Below are positions 42,690 to 53,779 of a DNA stretch of 64,000 bases, one piece after another. This DNA comes from Lepidodermella squamata (Eukaryota > Gastrotricha). Position numbers and translations under genes: made by a program. Under the pieces are notes generated by a model. The model was not told where the DNA came from, did not search any database, and saw nothing but the letters and a program-made list of their open reading frames with translations. The DNA lies in contig JBLDXI010000054.1 of assembly GCA_047495785.1 (NCBI GenBank), positions 3,100,001-3,164,000 on the forward strand. The letters run 5' to 3'. Within the stretch, counting starts at the first letter, position 1. Every line of letters begins with the position of its first letter.

Positions 42690-44065
42690 CTAAGTGATGC
42701 CAGCTCTTGCAATATCAGCCGCCATGTTGTAGCCGAAAAGTTCGTAGTCAATTTTGTATTTCACGAGAACTTGTTCGACTAGACTGCGCGGTAACTTTCG
42801 AAGTTCGCCCTCAGCGTCAACAGCGACATGCACTTCATTAGCATCAGATAACGTTGGATCGAGCATTTTTGGCACATCGCTCGAATTTGTCAGCTTGCGA
42901 GCGATAAAATCCAGCTCTTCATCGAGGTATTCGAAGCGACCAATAAATTCGTAATCAAGAGCGCAAAGGAAGCAGATTTCACTCATTGGTTTCCTATTAA
43001 AAATGATCATTTTTTAATTATATTAAATAATGAAAAAATTACCAATGACTGTTGAAAGTTCTAGTCGGAAGAGGATTGCTAGCGAGATACTGGAAAAATT
43101 CGTTCAAATACACCGGATGGCCTTGTCTTATTTCTTCATCCGTCGCATTTATTCGATAGTGTTTGATTATGTCCGAGCCGTGAGATCGAGCAAATAATTT
43201 ATTCGGCTTGTATAACTTGTCTTTCCAAGCTGATAACAGCCGATCGAGCGGGTTGCGGGAAAACACAATTTTTCGGTAATTTTCCATAATTTCAATTGAT
43301 TTTTCGATCGAATGGTTAGCCAGTAAAGGCACGTTCAGGAGTTTCATTCGATCTTGAGTGTGAACTTTGAGCCCAGCGATGTAATTATCGTCCAGTGAAG
43401 AGTTACTAAGCTTGACAAAATAACGCAGCAAGTTCCGCGTGGCAACCTTCGGAGTACTAAAAAATTATTACAAGAGAAAATTGAAAAAAAATTAAATATC
43501 TTTTACTGGCAGTAGAGCGCGCCGAATTTTTCCAGGACATGGAAATGCGTTTTCCACCACGGCGGGAAATTTATCGTTTCGCCGTTGCTGGTCGAGATTC
43601 CGATTGGTTTTGACCTGCCCCCGGGTAATAATTGATTGCAAACTCGGGACACGCGAGCCCGGCGCAAATCGAATTCCGATTCGATCACGCGGTCATCAAT
43701 ATTTTTCTGAAATAAATATTAAAAAATAGCAATTAAATATTAATATAAAACTTAGCATTTTAATACGGGTCATTTTGAAATACTTTGGAATTAGGAAATC
43801 GGGATTTTATAATTTTTTAAATTAGTCCTGAAATTTCCGAAAATTTCTGGCGAATTTCAACTATTTTTTAACTTAATCAAGCACTGGGAAAATTCGTTCA
43901 TCTATGGGGAGAAGTGAATTAACACTTTTTGAAGCTAATTACCTTGTAATTATTTTTGAAGATTTTATTGAACAAGGAGTCGTATCGAAACGTAATGAAT
44001 AGAGCTGATATCAGCGAAATAACGCAGAGCCCGATGAGTTTTTTGACGGGTCTGCCTGCGCGCAT
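42690..44065 (-). CDS. HNK-1/chondroitin-type carbohydrate sulfotransferase, gene 1 (4 exons)
   Basis: Exons in coding order: 43943-44065, 43507-43706, 43043-43456, 42690-42993; 346 residues. It is a Golgi type II protein: short cytosolic start and signal anchor (LIGLCVISLISALFITF). PAPS is bound by the 5'-phosphosulfate motif around YCHTPKVATRN (residue ~108) and the 3'-phosphate motif VFSRNPLDRLLSAW (~165). The HWKPMSEICFLCALDYEFIG block is the family's C-terminal signature. It transfers sulfate to a sugar; the exact acceptor (chondroitin, HNK-1 or other) cannot be told. The stop codon is 284 bases upstream of the TRPM copy B start. Introns are short. Confidence 0.9.
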
Positions 44066-45231
44066 CAGAATATGATGTACTGCTATTATAATAGCTGATT
44101 GAAACAGCAGCAATACAATTGCGCGCTGTCCTCAATTATCGTTTTTTATTTATCAGGTACAAAGATGCGGATATTTACTAAACAACCGAGCTGTTGTAGG
44201 CGCGAAGGAAGCTGCAGAAGAAGAAGAAGAAGCCGGCGAATTGATGGCGCACCGCGCCGTGTACGAAAGCATATTGCTCGCTCACTTTGCGCGTCAAGGG
44301 CGCGTCGAGATTTCAGCAGGTTTTTCGCGGCTAAAAATAATAAATAATAACACCTTGTTTTATTAAACACTTGCGGCTTCCTGTTATTACGCACCTATAT
44401 ATAAAATGCAACAAGAAATGAGGCTTTAATATATTACAATCAAATATAGTGTCATGCAAAGTTAGGATATTGATAATAAGGTTTCTCGATATATTAATTT
44501 CCCCCCAGTTGGATGCGGTGGCGCCTTAATCACGTCCACCTTAATGTAAAATTAGTCGCTAAAATAGCATCATGGCAGAGCTGAATAGAACGCCGACAAA
44601 AAGGGCGTGCTCTCGGGTGTTTATATTGGATGTCTCATGAAAATGTGGCGTTTCTCGATGAATAATTTGGCTCAATAAACAGCATTATTAGAGGCGCAGA
44701 AACAGCCCACTTACAGGGCATATTTTTCGCCCTTGAAGAGGGTCGTTGATACAAAACAAATTGGCCGTGGCGCATGATATTACACTGTAGCGAAAAAAAT
44801 AACTCATATTTTTTAGCCACCGGCTAAAAATTATTTGCATAGATCACGTGTAACGTAGCAGGTACATCGATTTGATGATATAAATGACCGATGCGTGTTT
44901 TTTTAACCGCGAATAATTGAATATACGAGACAGAAATTCCTGTGCATAAATATTTTATTGAAAGCATGCTCGACCCCGCCTTGATGCTATCGAGATTTTT
45001 GCCGTGTTTACTTGTTTAGCTGAGATGGTAAGAAGAATTGCGTTTCCTTATTGTGGATTGGGCGAAAACACGCAGCACTTTCCTTGAGCAAATATTTTGC
45101 AGGTATCAGGCATTGCAAGCATGAATGGGTAAGACGAGCCCCTACCTGATCATCCCGTTGTAGCCAATGTTATTTGACTCATTCAAAATTCCAGGCTCAG
45201 ACATAATCAACATGGAGATCAAATTTTGGTA
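44066..45231. other. Intergenic, small basic frame only
   Basis: A + strand frame at 44164-44347 reads MRIFTKQPSCCRREGSCRRR and further arginines, preceded by an acceptor-like TTTATCAG. Other frames over the same bases are also open and acidic, so no frame is favoured. One CCACCTTAA motif at 44536-44544. Nothing else supported. Confidence 0.4.
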
Positions 45232-45412
45232 CGGCGACAAAACAGCAACTGCGACAGAATAGCAAATGCGACAAAACAGCAACGTTTTTATTTAACAACG
45301 CGACAAAACAGCAAAAACTTACTATGTAACAGGTGCATCAAGTTTCTGCTGTTATGTCGCAAGTTATAAAAATTTGCTGTTTTGTCGCGTTTGCTGTTTT
45401 GGCGGTTTCTCC
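45232..45412. mobile_element. Foldback-like element with iterated GCGACAAAACAGCAA
   Basis: The left side has four copies of a ~15-mer (GCGACAAAACAGCAA and variants) between 45232 and ~45317. The right side has two or three inverted copies (TTGCTGTTTTGTCGC) between ~45345 and 45405. About 180 bp in all, no coding capacity. Confidence 0.65.
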
Positions 45413-45524
45413 ATAATTTTAATAAAATTTAAAAAAATCCAGCTTAATTTTCTGATATTTTGTTTTATTTTTTTTTATAAAATTATTACGTGAGCAATTA
45501 AAAACAACTGATTTCGAATATTTT

Positions 45525-46942
45525 TCATCGACGGAAATAAGGCCTGAATTTGCGTAAATTGTACTGACGAAGGCGGATTCGCGGCAAAAAATCGTCAAAT
45601 CTCATCGACGGCAGTACTTGCTTTCGTTTCACGTAGAAGTATCGGCCCGGCTTGTTCGGGCCATAAACGCTGTCCAAATCGCGCTTCATGTCATAGCCGA
45701 ACAGTTCGTAATCCATCTTGTACTTTGCCAAGGCCCGCTCGACAAGTTCACGTGGAATTTTGCGCAACTCTTTGTACCGCTCGTCGTGTTCTTTAGCTAT
45801 AGGCGGACGGGCTGTTAGTAGCCTCGGCAATTGAACGCTTCGATTGCCTTCGAAAACCATGTTTCGCATGAAGTAATGCAGTTCGGTATTGATATTCTCC
45901 AACCGGCCGATAAAATCGTACTTCATAGCACACATGAAGCAAACTTCATGCATTGGTTTCCTGAAAAAAAATTAAATTTCAAATTTCAAAATTTTCAAAA
46001 TTTTTACCAATGAGGATCGTAATTCCGAGTAGGTTGAGGATCGTAAGCAATATATCTGAGAAATTCCTTCAAAGTAACAGGATAGCCTTTCTCGATTTCC
46101 GCAATCGTTGCGTTAGGCCGATACGCTCGAATGATTTTCTGGCCATGCCGCTTCGCGAAAATCAGATTACCCGAGTACAATTTATCGCGCCAGGCCGAGA
46201 GAAGGCGTTCGAGAGGATTCCGCGTGAATACCATTTTCTTGTAACGCCTCAAAGCTCGCATAGCCGCGCGTCGAGTTAATTTCGACATCATTTTCACGCT
46301 ATCCATGCCGGTTAGATTTGTATGAACGTGAAGACTGGCGATGTATTCGTCACTTTGCCACGGTTCACTGAGTTTTACCAAATATTTCAACAGATTCCTA
46401 GACGCAACTTTTGGGATACTGTAAATGCCAAAATATATGCCACGAAAATTGGGAAATTTTGAAAATTTACTGGCAATATACTATTCCATTTTTGTCGTTG
46501 ACATGTAAATGAGTCCTCCACCATTTAGGGCTGAAACATAATGATTTAAAGCAATTTTGGGTGAATTCACTGTTAACTTACCCTTGTTTTGACGGAGCTG
46601 TCTGATTTTGCCGTAAATCTTGGTAAAGTTTGCGCCATCTCATCGCCTTCAAAACTTTGCCCTCGTCACTGCTATCGAAACTCTCCTTCCAGATGAGCTC
46701 AGGCGTTGCGTCGCACGTGTCTTGAACTCGCTCCTTCCTCTTTTCGTTATCTGTACGGTAGGGGTCGAACATTAGCATCTGTAAAGTATAAAAAAATTAA
46801 GAAAATGGGGGGAAGATATTGAATTCACCTGTGGAACTTCGATGAGGCGCATGACTTCCCCCCTTGCCGGGCGGTAAGCTCGAAACGCGCCTACAAGCAT
46901 TTGAAACGACCCGCCAAGGGCCAATAGGAATAGCAGTATCAT
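45525..46942 (-). CDS. HNK-1/chondroitin-type carbohydrate sulfotransferase, gene 2 (5 exons)
   Basis: Exons in coding order: 46829-46942, 46582-46778, 46471-46530, 46008-46418, 45525-45960; 405 residues. The start MILLFLLALGGSFQMLVGAF is a signal anchor. PAPS motifs are YCHIPKVASRN and VFTRNPLERLLSAW. HWKPMHEVCFMCAMKYDFIG matches gene 1. It has a longer luminal stem and a longer basic tail (RKFRPYFRR). The splice positions inside YCH|(T/I)PK and H|WKPM are the same in both genes, so they are paralogues. Acceptor sugar unknown. Confidence 0.9.
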
Positions 46943-48072
46943 AGGTAAAGAGTCTAGAAAGAGATTTAACAGCGTTATTTTCTTGATGATTGCAGTAAAT
47001 TGTATTATCTGAACAGTTATATCTCTTTTGGAGGTTTACTTGCCAACTTCAAGGGCCTTTTCATTGTTGTGTTTGAAACACTTATGCGAAGACATTTTGC
47101 GCATAAATAAATAATAATATAAATATTGTTTTCAAAATAGAAACCAGTAGAGAGGTAGATAATGGAGTGAAACAGAAGAAAGCTGTCTAATTTGGCTGGT
47201 CGTTCATAAGCTGCTTTTGAACGCAAGTTTTAGTTGTACAATTGCGCAGTTTTTTCTTGTTGCGCGCGCGCGCAGTCTATTGTAACGCGCTCGGAAATGG
47301 AGACAATGAAGAACGCGATGGTGGAAAATGCGCAGTGATAAGACCGCAGAGATACGCTGCAGCAGATAACAGTCGACGAGTTGTCTTATTTCGAAGATCG
47401 CACACGTTCATAGCTTACAATTTTTTTAGATAGAGAGCGCTTCACGGTTCAAAGTTAGTTCATGTTCATGTTCATGTTCAAAGTTAGTAAAATAAGAAAA
47501 ATTTACTCTTGAGAACTAATATGACTCTTTAATGTAAAATGACTCGATTTACTGCAGATCAAAGCCGAAAAATTCACAACAATTTCGCGAAGTGTTAGTA
47601 AAACAAGCCTAACAACAATGTTTACAAGTCAGGTTTGGGGTTTTTTTTCATCAATTTTGCCAGAGGATTGACTTTGGAAATATCCGAAGCTAAAACAAAC
47701 GTCTAGCGTCAAAAATTGTTGTGCACCATGAAGGACGTTTCTACTATATAGGAAATGGCATTAGAAATGAACGCCATGAGAATTGTAACGGGCCTTCTTT
47801 TGTTAGGAATCGCTTATAGCGACAACGCAGACTTTTTTGAGACGGCGGACAACACAAGCAAATTTAGTCGAGTGTAGTGCTTTGGTTGCTGGCTTCTTTG
47901 CCAAGTCACGTTCTCTCGTTGCTTTCTGTTTATGTCAAAAAAGTTCATGATTGCAAGCAAGCCAAAGAAACAACAAACGTTTTTATCTTACTACATATTT
48001 TACTTTATTCAATTTATGTAACTCTTGTAGCTAAACAGTTTTCTGAATCCTTATGATTTTGTTTCCTTTGAA
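46943..48072. other. Intergenic, no gene recognised
   Basis: Contains a short GTTCAT microsatellite near 47457-47480. No supported coding frame. Confidence 0.5.
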
Positions 48073-49209
48073 TTAATTTGAGAAGCAGTAAGGCTCGCGG
48101 TCGCGGGTCTTTCCGTAGAAAGATCCACGGTTCGGGGTAGTATCAGCGTAGTAGCCCATAACGCCACGGGTAGAATCGTCGCAGGTGTCGCAGAGGCCAT
48201 TCTGGAAGTCTTCCATGGACGCGCATTGGCAGAAGCTGTAAGAGCAGCCTTCCTTAGGATTGATGGTCGTCGAGAAGACGAAGGGAGCACGGTAGTGAGA
48301 GCATCCGAAAAAGTCCTTGATCATCGAAGAGATAGACCCTGTTAAAAACCTCGAATCAACTCCATTCAACCGGAAAAGAAACAACTTACATCCGTAATCA
48401 AGGGATCCATCAGCATCACGACGACGCCTGGTTGCGCAACCAGGTTGGCGCAAAGCGTTGTTCAACTATATAGGTCACATGATTAGGAGTGACAGGGATA
48501 ATATGAGGATAGAACTTACGAAGTAATCAGCATGGCCAATAGATGTCTGAAGACCAACCCATGAGCTGTGGTAGACATCGACGAAATCAGCATCAGACTT
48601 GTCAATGCGAGCCTCAGCCTCGGGCTTGTCGAAGTATGGCATAGCCGGGTCGAGGCCGGTGAGACGGGCCAAGCTGCCGGTGGTGAGGGACTTGGCGAAG
48701 AATGAGCAGACATGAGCGCCGAGGGAGAAGCCGATGCAGTGCGTGTTGCTCGGCTTGAAGTTGGGGTTAGCCTCCAAGAATTGAGTGATCAGACGGCCGA
48801 TGACTCGGGTGTTGGTAGCTGGCTGCGTGTACATTTTAACAACGCCAGATCCGAAAGCAGCGCCCTTCTCCCAATCGACCATGAGAGCGTCGACGTGCGG
48901 CTTCAGGATGGTGATGTTGCGAATGATTGGGACGTGGTATTCCTTGGTGTTCTCGAAGTTGCCCTTCAGACCGTGAGCGAAAACAACGAGTTCGTCCATG
49001 CGAAGTTCGTCACTGGATTTAATGATGCGCGCTGGTTCGTTGCCGCGGTAGAGGTACCACGTTGGCATGATCATGGCAGGTGACATCGGAAGAGGCATTC
49101 CGCTGAACGGGGCGTCATTGGAGAAGCAGCCAATTCCTTCGTAGCAAACGCTTTTAGCTTCGCTTGCTGCAACAGCGACGGCGAGGCACAAAACAATCTT
49201 GGCTAGCAT
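48073..49209 (-). CDS. Secreted pancreatic-type lipase, gene 1 (3 exons)
   Basis: Exons 48520-49209, 48390-48465, 48073-48338 give 343 residues. Signal peptide (MLAKIVLCLAVAVAASEA), then the CYEGIGCF N-terminal signature of pancreatic lipases. Catalytic serine in GFSLGAH, aspartate in GLDPAMP, histidine in CSHYR. The region between the lid cysteines (PGC...GC) holds ATRRRRDAD and is ~27 residues. The C-terminal PLAT/colipase-binding domain of vertebrate enzymes is absent; instead there is a ~60-residue Cys-rich end. Likely hydrolyses triglyceride or phospholipid outside the cell, perhaps in the gut. The TATA box near 49264-49272 supports the start. Confidence 0.92.
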
Positions 49210-49263
49210 GATTTTCTTTAACTATGAATACCCACTGCTTAATTTTCCCCTCTCTCTGGGTGA

Positions 49264-49272
49264 TTTATATAC
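49264..49272 (-). promoter_or_regulatory. TATA box of lipase gene 1
   Basis: TATATAAAT on the - strand, ~55-60 bases upstream of the start codon at 49209. Confidence 0.6.
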
Positions 49273-50326
49273 CGGGTCCGGTTTTTTGAGTCGTGACTCG
49301 TGACTTATCTGGTTTAACTAGGCTATCGCGTGAAATACGTTTTCGCGCTATAGCTGTTTTTTACGTCAGCGTTTCGATGAGAATAGGAAAAACGTAGCCA
49401 GATGCTGTCGCACGAGTGCGACTTGCCAGCAAATTATGGGCTAAAAAACGGTGGCAAGTGGGAGTAAAAAACTCGTTGCGGAAAGTCGTGACAAGACTCT
49501 GGAACTGAATCAAATGCACTGGCATGACCTTTCAAATGGTAGTTACGAATTGCAACATGAATTATCCGGATTTGATGATTTTTGACTCCGTATAACAACC
49601 ATATCCGGGTGTTATCAGCGGAATTCGTCCTACAGCCCGCTATCCCGGCCTTTGCCAGCGCCCCGACCCTGCATTCTTTGCGTTTCAGGCCGATATTCCT
49701 CCGATACACACCCGAAAAGAAGCTGAACAACTCAAAGAGGACGCGCTCAAGAGGTTCTCAATATATATTAGAAAACGCCCTTTAGTTATTAACACAATAG
49801 AAAAATTTGGAATTACTTCGAAGTAAGAACGGGCAAAAACTCAATTCCAAATTTCCAAACTTCCTGAGTTGTGAGCTCTTGAAGGTGCCACCAGGATTTA
49901 TCTTTGGCCAACTTGGCAACTTGGCTACACCTTTCTTGTCCTAAATCTGAACTTGTCCTGCAATTATATGTTGTTTTCCTTAACATTGTCAAGCTGCCCT
50001 CTCTTGGGCGTATGAGCTTTCAAATAAATAAATAAGTAAAACTTGGCAACAGAACCACTAATATGTATGAGTCCTTGCTGCGCTGAATCTCAACAACTGG
50101 GTACCGCAACAATTGGGTAAAAATTCAAACGGCTCTGTTGATGGAAAACTGCGTTAGAGTCGATTTCGGCGTTACCATGTCACCATAGCTCAAACAAATC
50201 ATAATTGCCCGGGGGCTATTTTATTTTTCATCTTCAGAAACTAGTTTTACGCTGAAACACAAACCGAAAATCCTTAGCTCAATAAGAGGCTGGGAATCAG
50301 ATCAGGTATAGAATGAAAAGTCAAAG
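49273..50326. other. Intergenic between lipase genes 1 and 2
   Basis: No supported gene; a - strand frame at 49434-49730 has no recognisable features. Confidence 0.5.
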
Positions 50327-51460
50327 TCAGAAAGTTTGTATACAATACGGGGCCTTGCTAGTTGTTTTGCCGTAGAAACTTCCTCGATTCGGGTTTTCCA
50401 CTGACCAATATCCGAGTTGCTGCGCTTCCGCGTCGCTGCAGGTATTGCATTTGCCTTTCGAGTATGCCTGCTTCGACTCACAAGGGCAGAATTTGAATGC
50501 ACAAGGAGTATTGATGGACTCAGCATAAAGATAAAGAGCTCGGAAATGGGAGCAGCCAAGAAAATCTTTCGAGATGTCAACTGTTTGAAGGCAAATTTTA
50601 GTTTGAAGTGAAGCTCTTAGAAGACATCACTTACTTCCAAAGACCTGTCTACGCCTGCGAGATAAGCAGCCCGGCTGACGGTTAGCATCATTCACCTAAG
50701 GGAAATAAGGTTATTTCGACCTGTACCATTCCTATCGGAAAATAATTCTAACCCAAAAATCGACATGTCCGACTGGGATCTGAAGACCGCACCATGAAGT
50801 GTGAACTACATCGACGAAGTCAGCATCACCTGAATCAATGCGTGCGGTGGCATTCTTCTTATCAAAGTTGGGATTAGCAGGGTCCAGAGCTGTGATTCGG
50901 GCTAGTTTCCCATTGTTCAAAGATTTTCCGAAAAAGCCACAAACATGCGAGCCTAGGGAGAATCCAATGCAGTGAGTCTTCGATGGCTTGAAGTTGGGAT
51001 TCCCCTGTAAGAAGTTTCGGATCATCGGTCCAACAACACGAGTGTTGCTAGCTGGTTGGGTGTACAGATTTAGGCCAAAACCGTTAGCAGCTCCTCGTTG
51101 CCAGTCCACGAAGATAAGATCAGCCTCAGGCTTGATTTCGGACAGCTGCTTCATGATATTCTGCAGACTGTCATCGTTTGTCGCCCATCCACCGTTCCAT
51201 CCATGAATCGCCAGGACTACCTCATAATCCATTGCTATATCTAAGCTTGAATTGAGGAGTCGGGGTGGCTGGTCCCCACGCTCATGGAAAAACCTGAGAG
51301 CAATATTTTCTGGGGCAGTCGGCAAAGGCAGATCTTTGAACGGAGCCTCGTTCGAAAAGCATCCGAGATTATCATAGCAGACTGACTTGGCAGCTTCAGC
51401 CAAACGTTCACGAATGATGATGAAACCGATACAAACTACGAACAAAGTCACGTTAGTCAT
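50327..51460 (-). CDS. Secreted pancreatic-type lipase, gene 2 (3 exons)
   Basis: Exons 50753-51460, 50635-50695, 50327-50580 give 340 residues. I start at the ATG for MTNVTLFVVCIGFIIIRERL. CYDNLGCF signature; nucleophile GFSLGSH, acid ALDPANP, histidine CSHFR. The Arg-rich lid is short (LSRRRRQVFGIDISKDFLG, 19 residues). The last exon has no starting Met of its own; it ends KAPYCIQTF. No PLAT domain. Closest to gene 3. A TATA-like box lies at about 51503-51510. Confidence 0.91.
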
Positions 51461-51502
51461 TTTACTTAATCCCAACAACTTTGAAGGCTTTCTGTTAGAC
51501 TT

Positions 51503-51510
51503 ATTTTATA
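51503..51510 (-). promoter_or_regulatory. TATA box of lipase gene 2
   Basis: TATAAAAT on the - strand, ~45 bases upstream of the start codon at 51460. Confidence 0.5.
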
Positions 51511-52022
51511 CTGAAAGCTCAACAGTTTAGCGTGGGTTCGTCGTGCTTGTCCTGTCTCAAAGCAGTTCATTTCGCCAGACATTTTTTATCAATTTGACTA
51601 CCTCACGTCCAATCTTTATAGGTTAAACGATAACTTGGGTCTCACGTATTAGCGCGAACTGTTGGTGTAGTACCATTATAAACTGGGCAAGAGTTCCAGA
51701 AACTTCTATTGCTGATAACGCATCGGCAGTTTACCTATGTTATTCATAGGAATAGCCATTGCAACCTTATAAACTTATACATTATGTAGCATTGACCATT
51801 GACCCAGCTGGGCGATTTGTTAATGTTGTGAAAAGTTTTATAGGACTCTCAGAAGAAAAATGAATTTGTTGCTCTCAGCTTTATTTCATTTCATGCAAGA
51901 GATTTTTGAAATTTAAATTCAGAATAAAATGTTACTTCAATGTTCAATGTATGAATGTTTGAATTGAATAAGCCGAAGAAGTGGAAAGCCTAGATGTTGA
52001 AACTAAAGCTCCGCCATTCCCA
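51511..52022. other. Intergenic between lipase genes 2 and 3
   Basis: No supported gene. Confidence 0.55.
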
Positions 52023-53091
52023 CTATTTTTGAACGCAAAACGGATGGGATGCCGACGTTTTGGCATAGAAGGCTCCACGGTTCGGATTCAAGATTGACCA
52101 CTGCCCGACTTGCTGGGAGACCGACGCGTCGCAAGGATTGCATTTACCCTTGGAAAATAGCTGTTTAGACTCGCACGGACAGTAATTCAAGGAGCAGGTA
52201 TCTGCTCCGTCAAAAGAGGCTGCATAGACATAGAGAGCTCGGAAGTGAGAGCACCCGAAGAAATCTTTCATTGGATCAACTGAAAGATAAACAATTAAAT
52301 GATCGATCAACACAAGAAACGAATGAAAACATACTGTAAGACTGCCGGCGTCTGCGGGTCACGCATCCAGGCTGAAGATTGGCTTCGTTTACCCAGAAGT
52401 CAACGTGGCCAACAGCCATTTGCAGACCACACCAAGATGTGTGGATAACATCGACGAAGTCAGCATCACCCGAGTCAACTCGGGCAGTGGCATTATTCTT
52501 ATCGAAGTTGGGATTAGCAGGGTCTAGAGCTGTGATCCGGCCCAATTTTCCCTTGGTAATCGATTTGCCGAAGAAGCCGCAAACATGCGAACCAAGGGAG
52601 AAACCGATACAATGAGTTTTTGACGGGTTAAATTTCGGATTCGCCTCCAAAAACTGTTTGATCATCGGGCCAATAACGCGGGTATTACTGGCTGGTTGGG
52701 TGTACAAGTTGAGTCCGAAGCCATTCTCAGCACCTTTCTTCCAGTCGACAAACAAAAGGTCAGCCTTAGGATTTACCTTTTCATGGCTGCCGAAAATCGC
52801 ACGGTAAGCATTATCACTATCCGAAAAACCACCATTCCAACCGTGAGTTGCAAGTATGATTTGATTCATTTGGAGGTTCAAACTGGTATTGATCAGTTGA
52901 TACTTGTCATTGCGGAACATGTAAAATTTCGGCGCGATCTTTTCTGGCGCCATTGGAAGCGGCAGGTCGTTGAAAGGGCTTTCATTTGAGAAGCAGCCGA
53001 GGTTGTCGTAGCATTGGGTTTGGATCTTGGCTGCCATAGAATACCCAACGGCGAATACCGAGAGAACGAGGAGGTTTATATTGAAATGCAT
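52023..53091 (-). CDS. Secreted pancreatic-type lipase, gene 3 (2 exons)
   Basis: Exons 52335-53091 and 52023-52279 give 337 residues from MHFNINLLVLSVFAVGYSMA (signal peptide). CYDNLGCF, GFSLGSH, ALDPANP and CSHFR supply signature and triad. The lid VTRRRRQSYSVDPMKDFFG is Arg-rich and short. The intron that genes 1 and 2 have just before NxAxxQPGC is missing, and the frame reads straight through (FWVNEANLQPGC). No PLAT domain. TATA box near 53159-53166. Confidence 0.92.
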
Positions 53092-53158
53092 TTCTTCTTG
53101 ACAATAGGAGAGGCGAAATATTATGTGGCACTGATGCAAAATGACCGTAAAAGCTCGT

Positions 53159-53166
53159 TTTTTATA
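53159..53166 (-). promoter_or_regulatory. TATA box of lipase gene 3
   Basis: TATAAAAA on the - strand, ~70 bases upstream of the start codon at 53091. Confidence 0.55.
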
Positions 53167-53779
53167 GACAGTGTCTGTCTTTGAATCGCAGCAGCAAAAA
53201 CGGTGTGGTGCAGGCGTGAGAAAGAGGGTGCGATAATATTTCGACCCTGCTCTCCGGTTTTTTTGCGCTGCGAAGCGTCTTATCTCCGTGTCTAATCGTC
53301 TACAGTTTTTAGTTCGAGAGATAACAAAATTTTGGCTTCATTGGCTGGCAACTGAACTATTCTAGAAACTTCACTTCCTCGTTACCCGAATGGAGTTCGC
53401 GGTTGATGGCTCACTACTGAAACTGAACTTTGACCTTTCCAACCTCCCAATTTCGACAATGCTGAGTTCTTCAAGGTACAGACTTTTTAAGCAGTGTACG
53501 AAGTGTACAGAGTGAGTGAAGGAATCCAATCCCTAGCTCGGGAGGTCTGGGCAAGAAAACCCTTCGGTCCGAAAATTCGGGAAAATTCGGGCCCCCTATC
53601 GAGATCAATGTTTTTTAGCAAGTTAAGACATACAACCTCGGGTTAACCATAATTCATTCATTTTATTCTCCCAATTGTAAAAAAATATATTAGTGGGGCT
53701 CACGAAGAATTAACACAGAGTGGTACAAATAAGCACGGGAATTGAGCACTTTGATGAATGTTCTCCAGCGACTTCCGCC
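53167..53779. other. Intergenic, no gene recognised
   Basis: Promoter side of lipase gene 3 and 3' side of the galactosyltransferase; no coding frame supported. Confidence 0.5.

Noticed and set aside
44099-44347. Arginine-rich protamine-like protein
   Set aside because: All three frames are open across part of the stretch and no paralogue or splice structure picks one.
48712-49083. + strand open frame of 123 codons
   Set aside because: Shadow of lipase gene 1, which has the full triad on the - strand.
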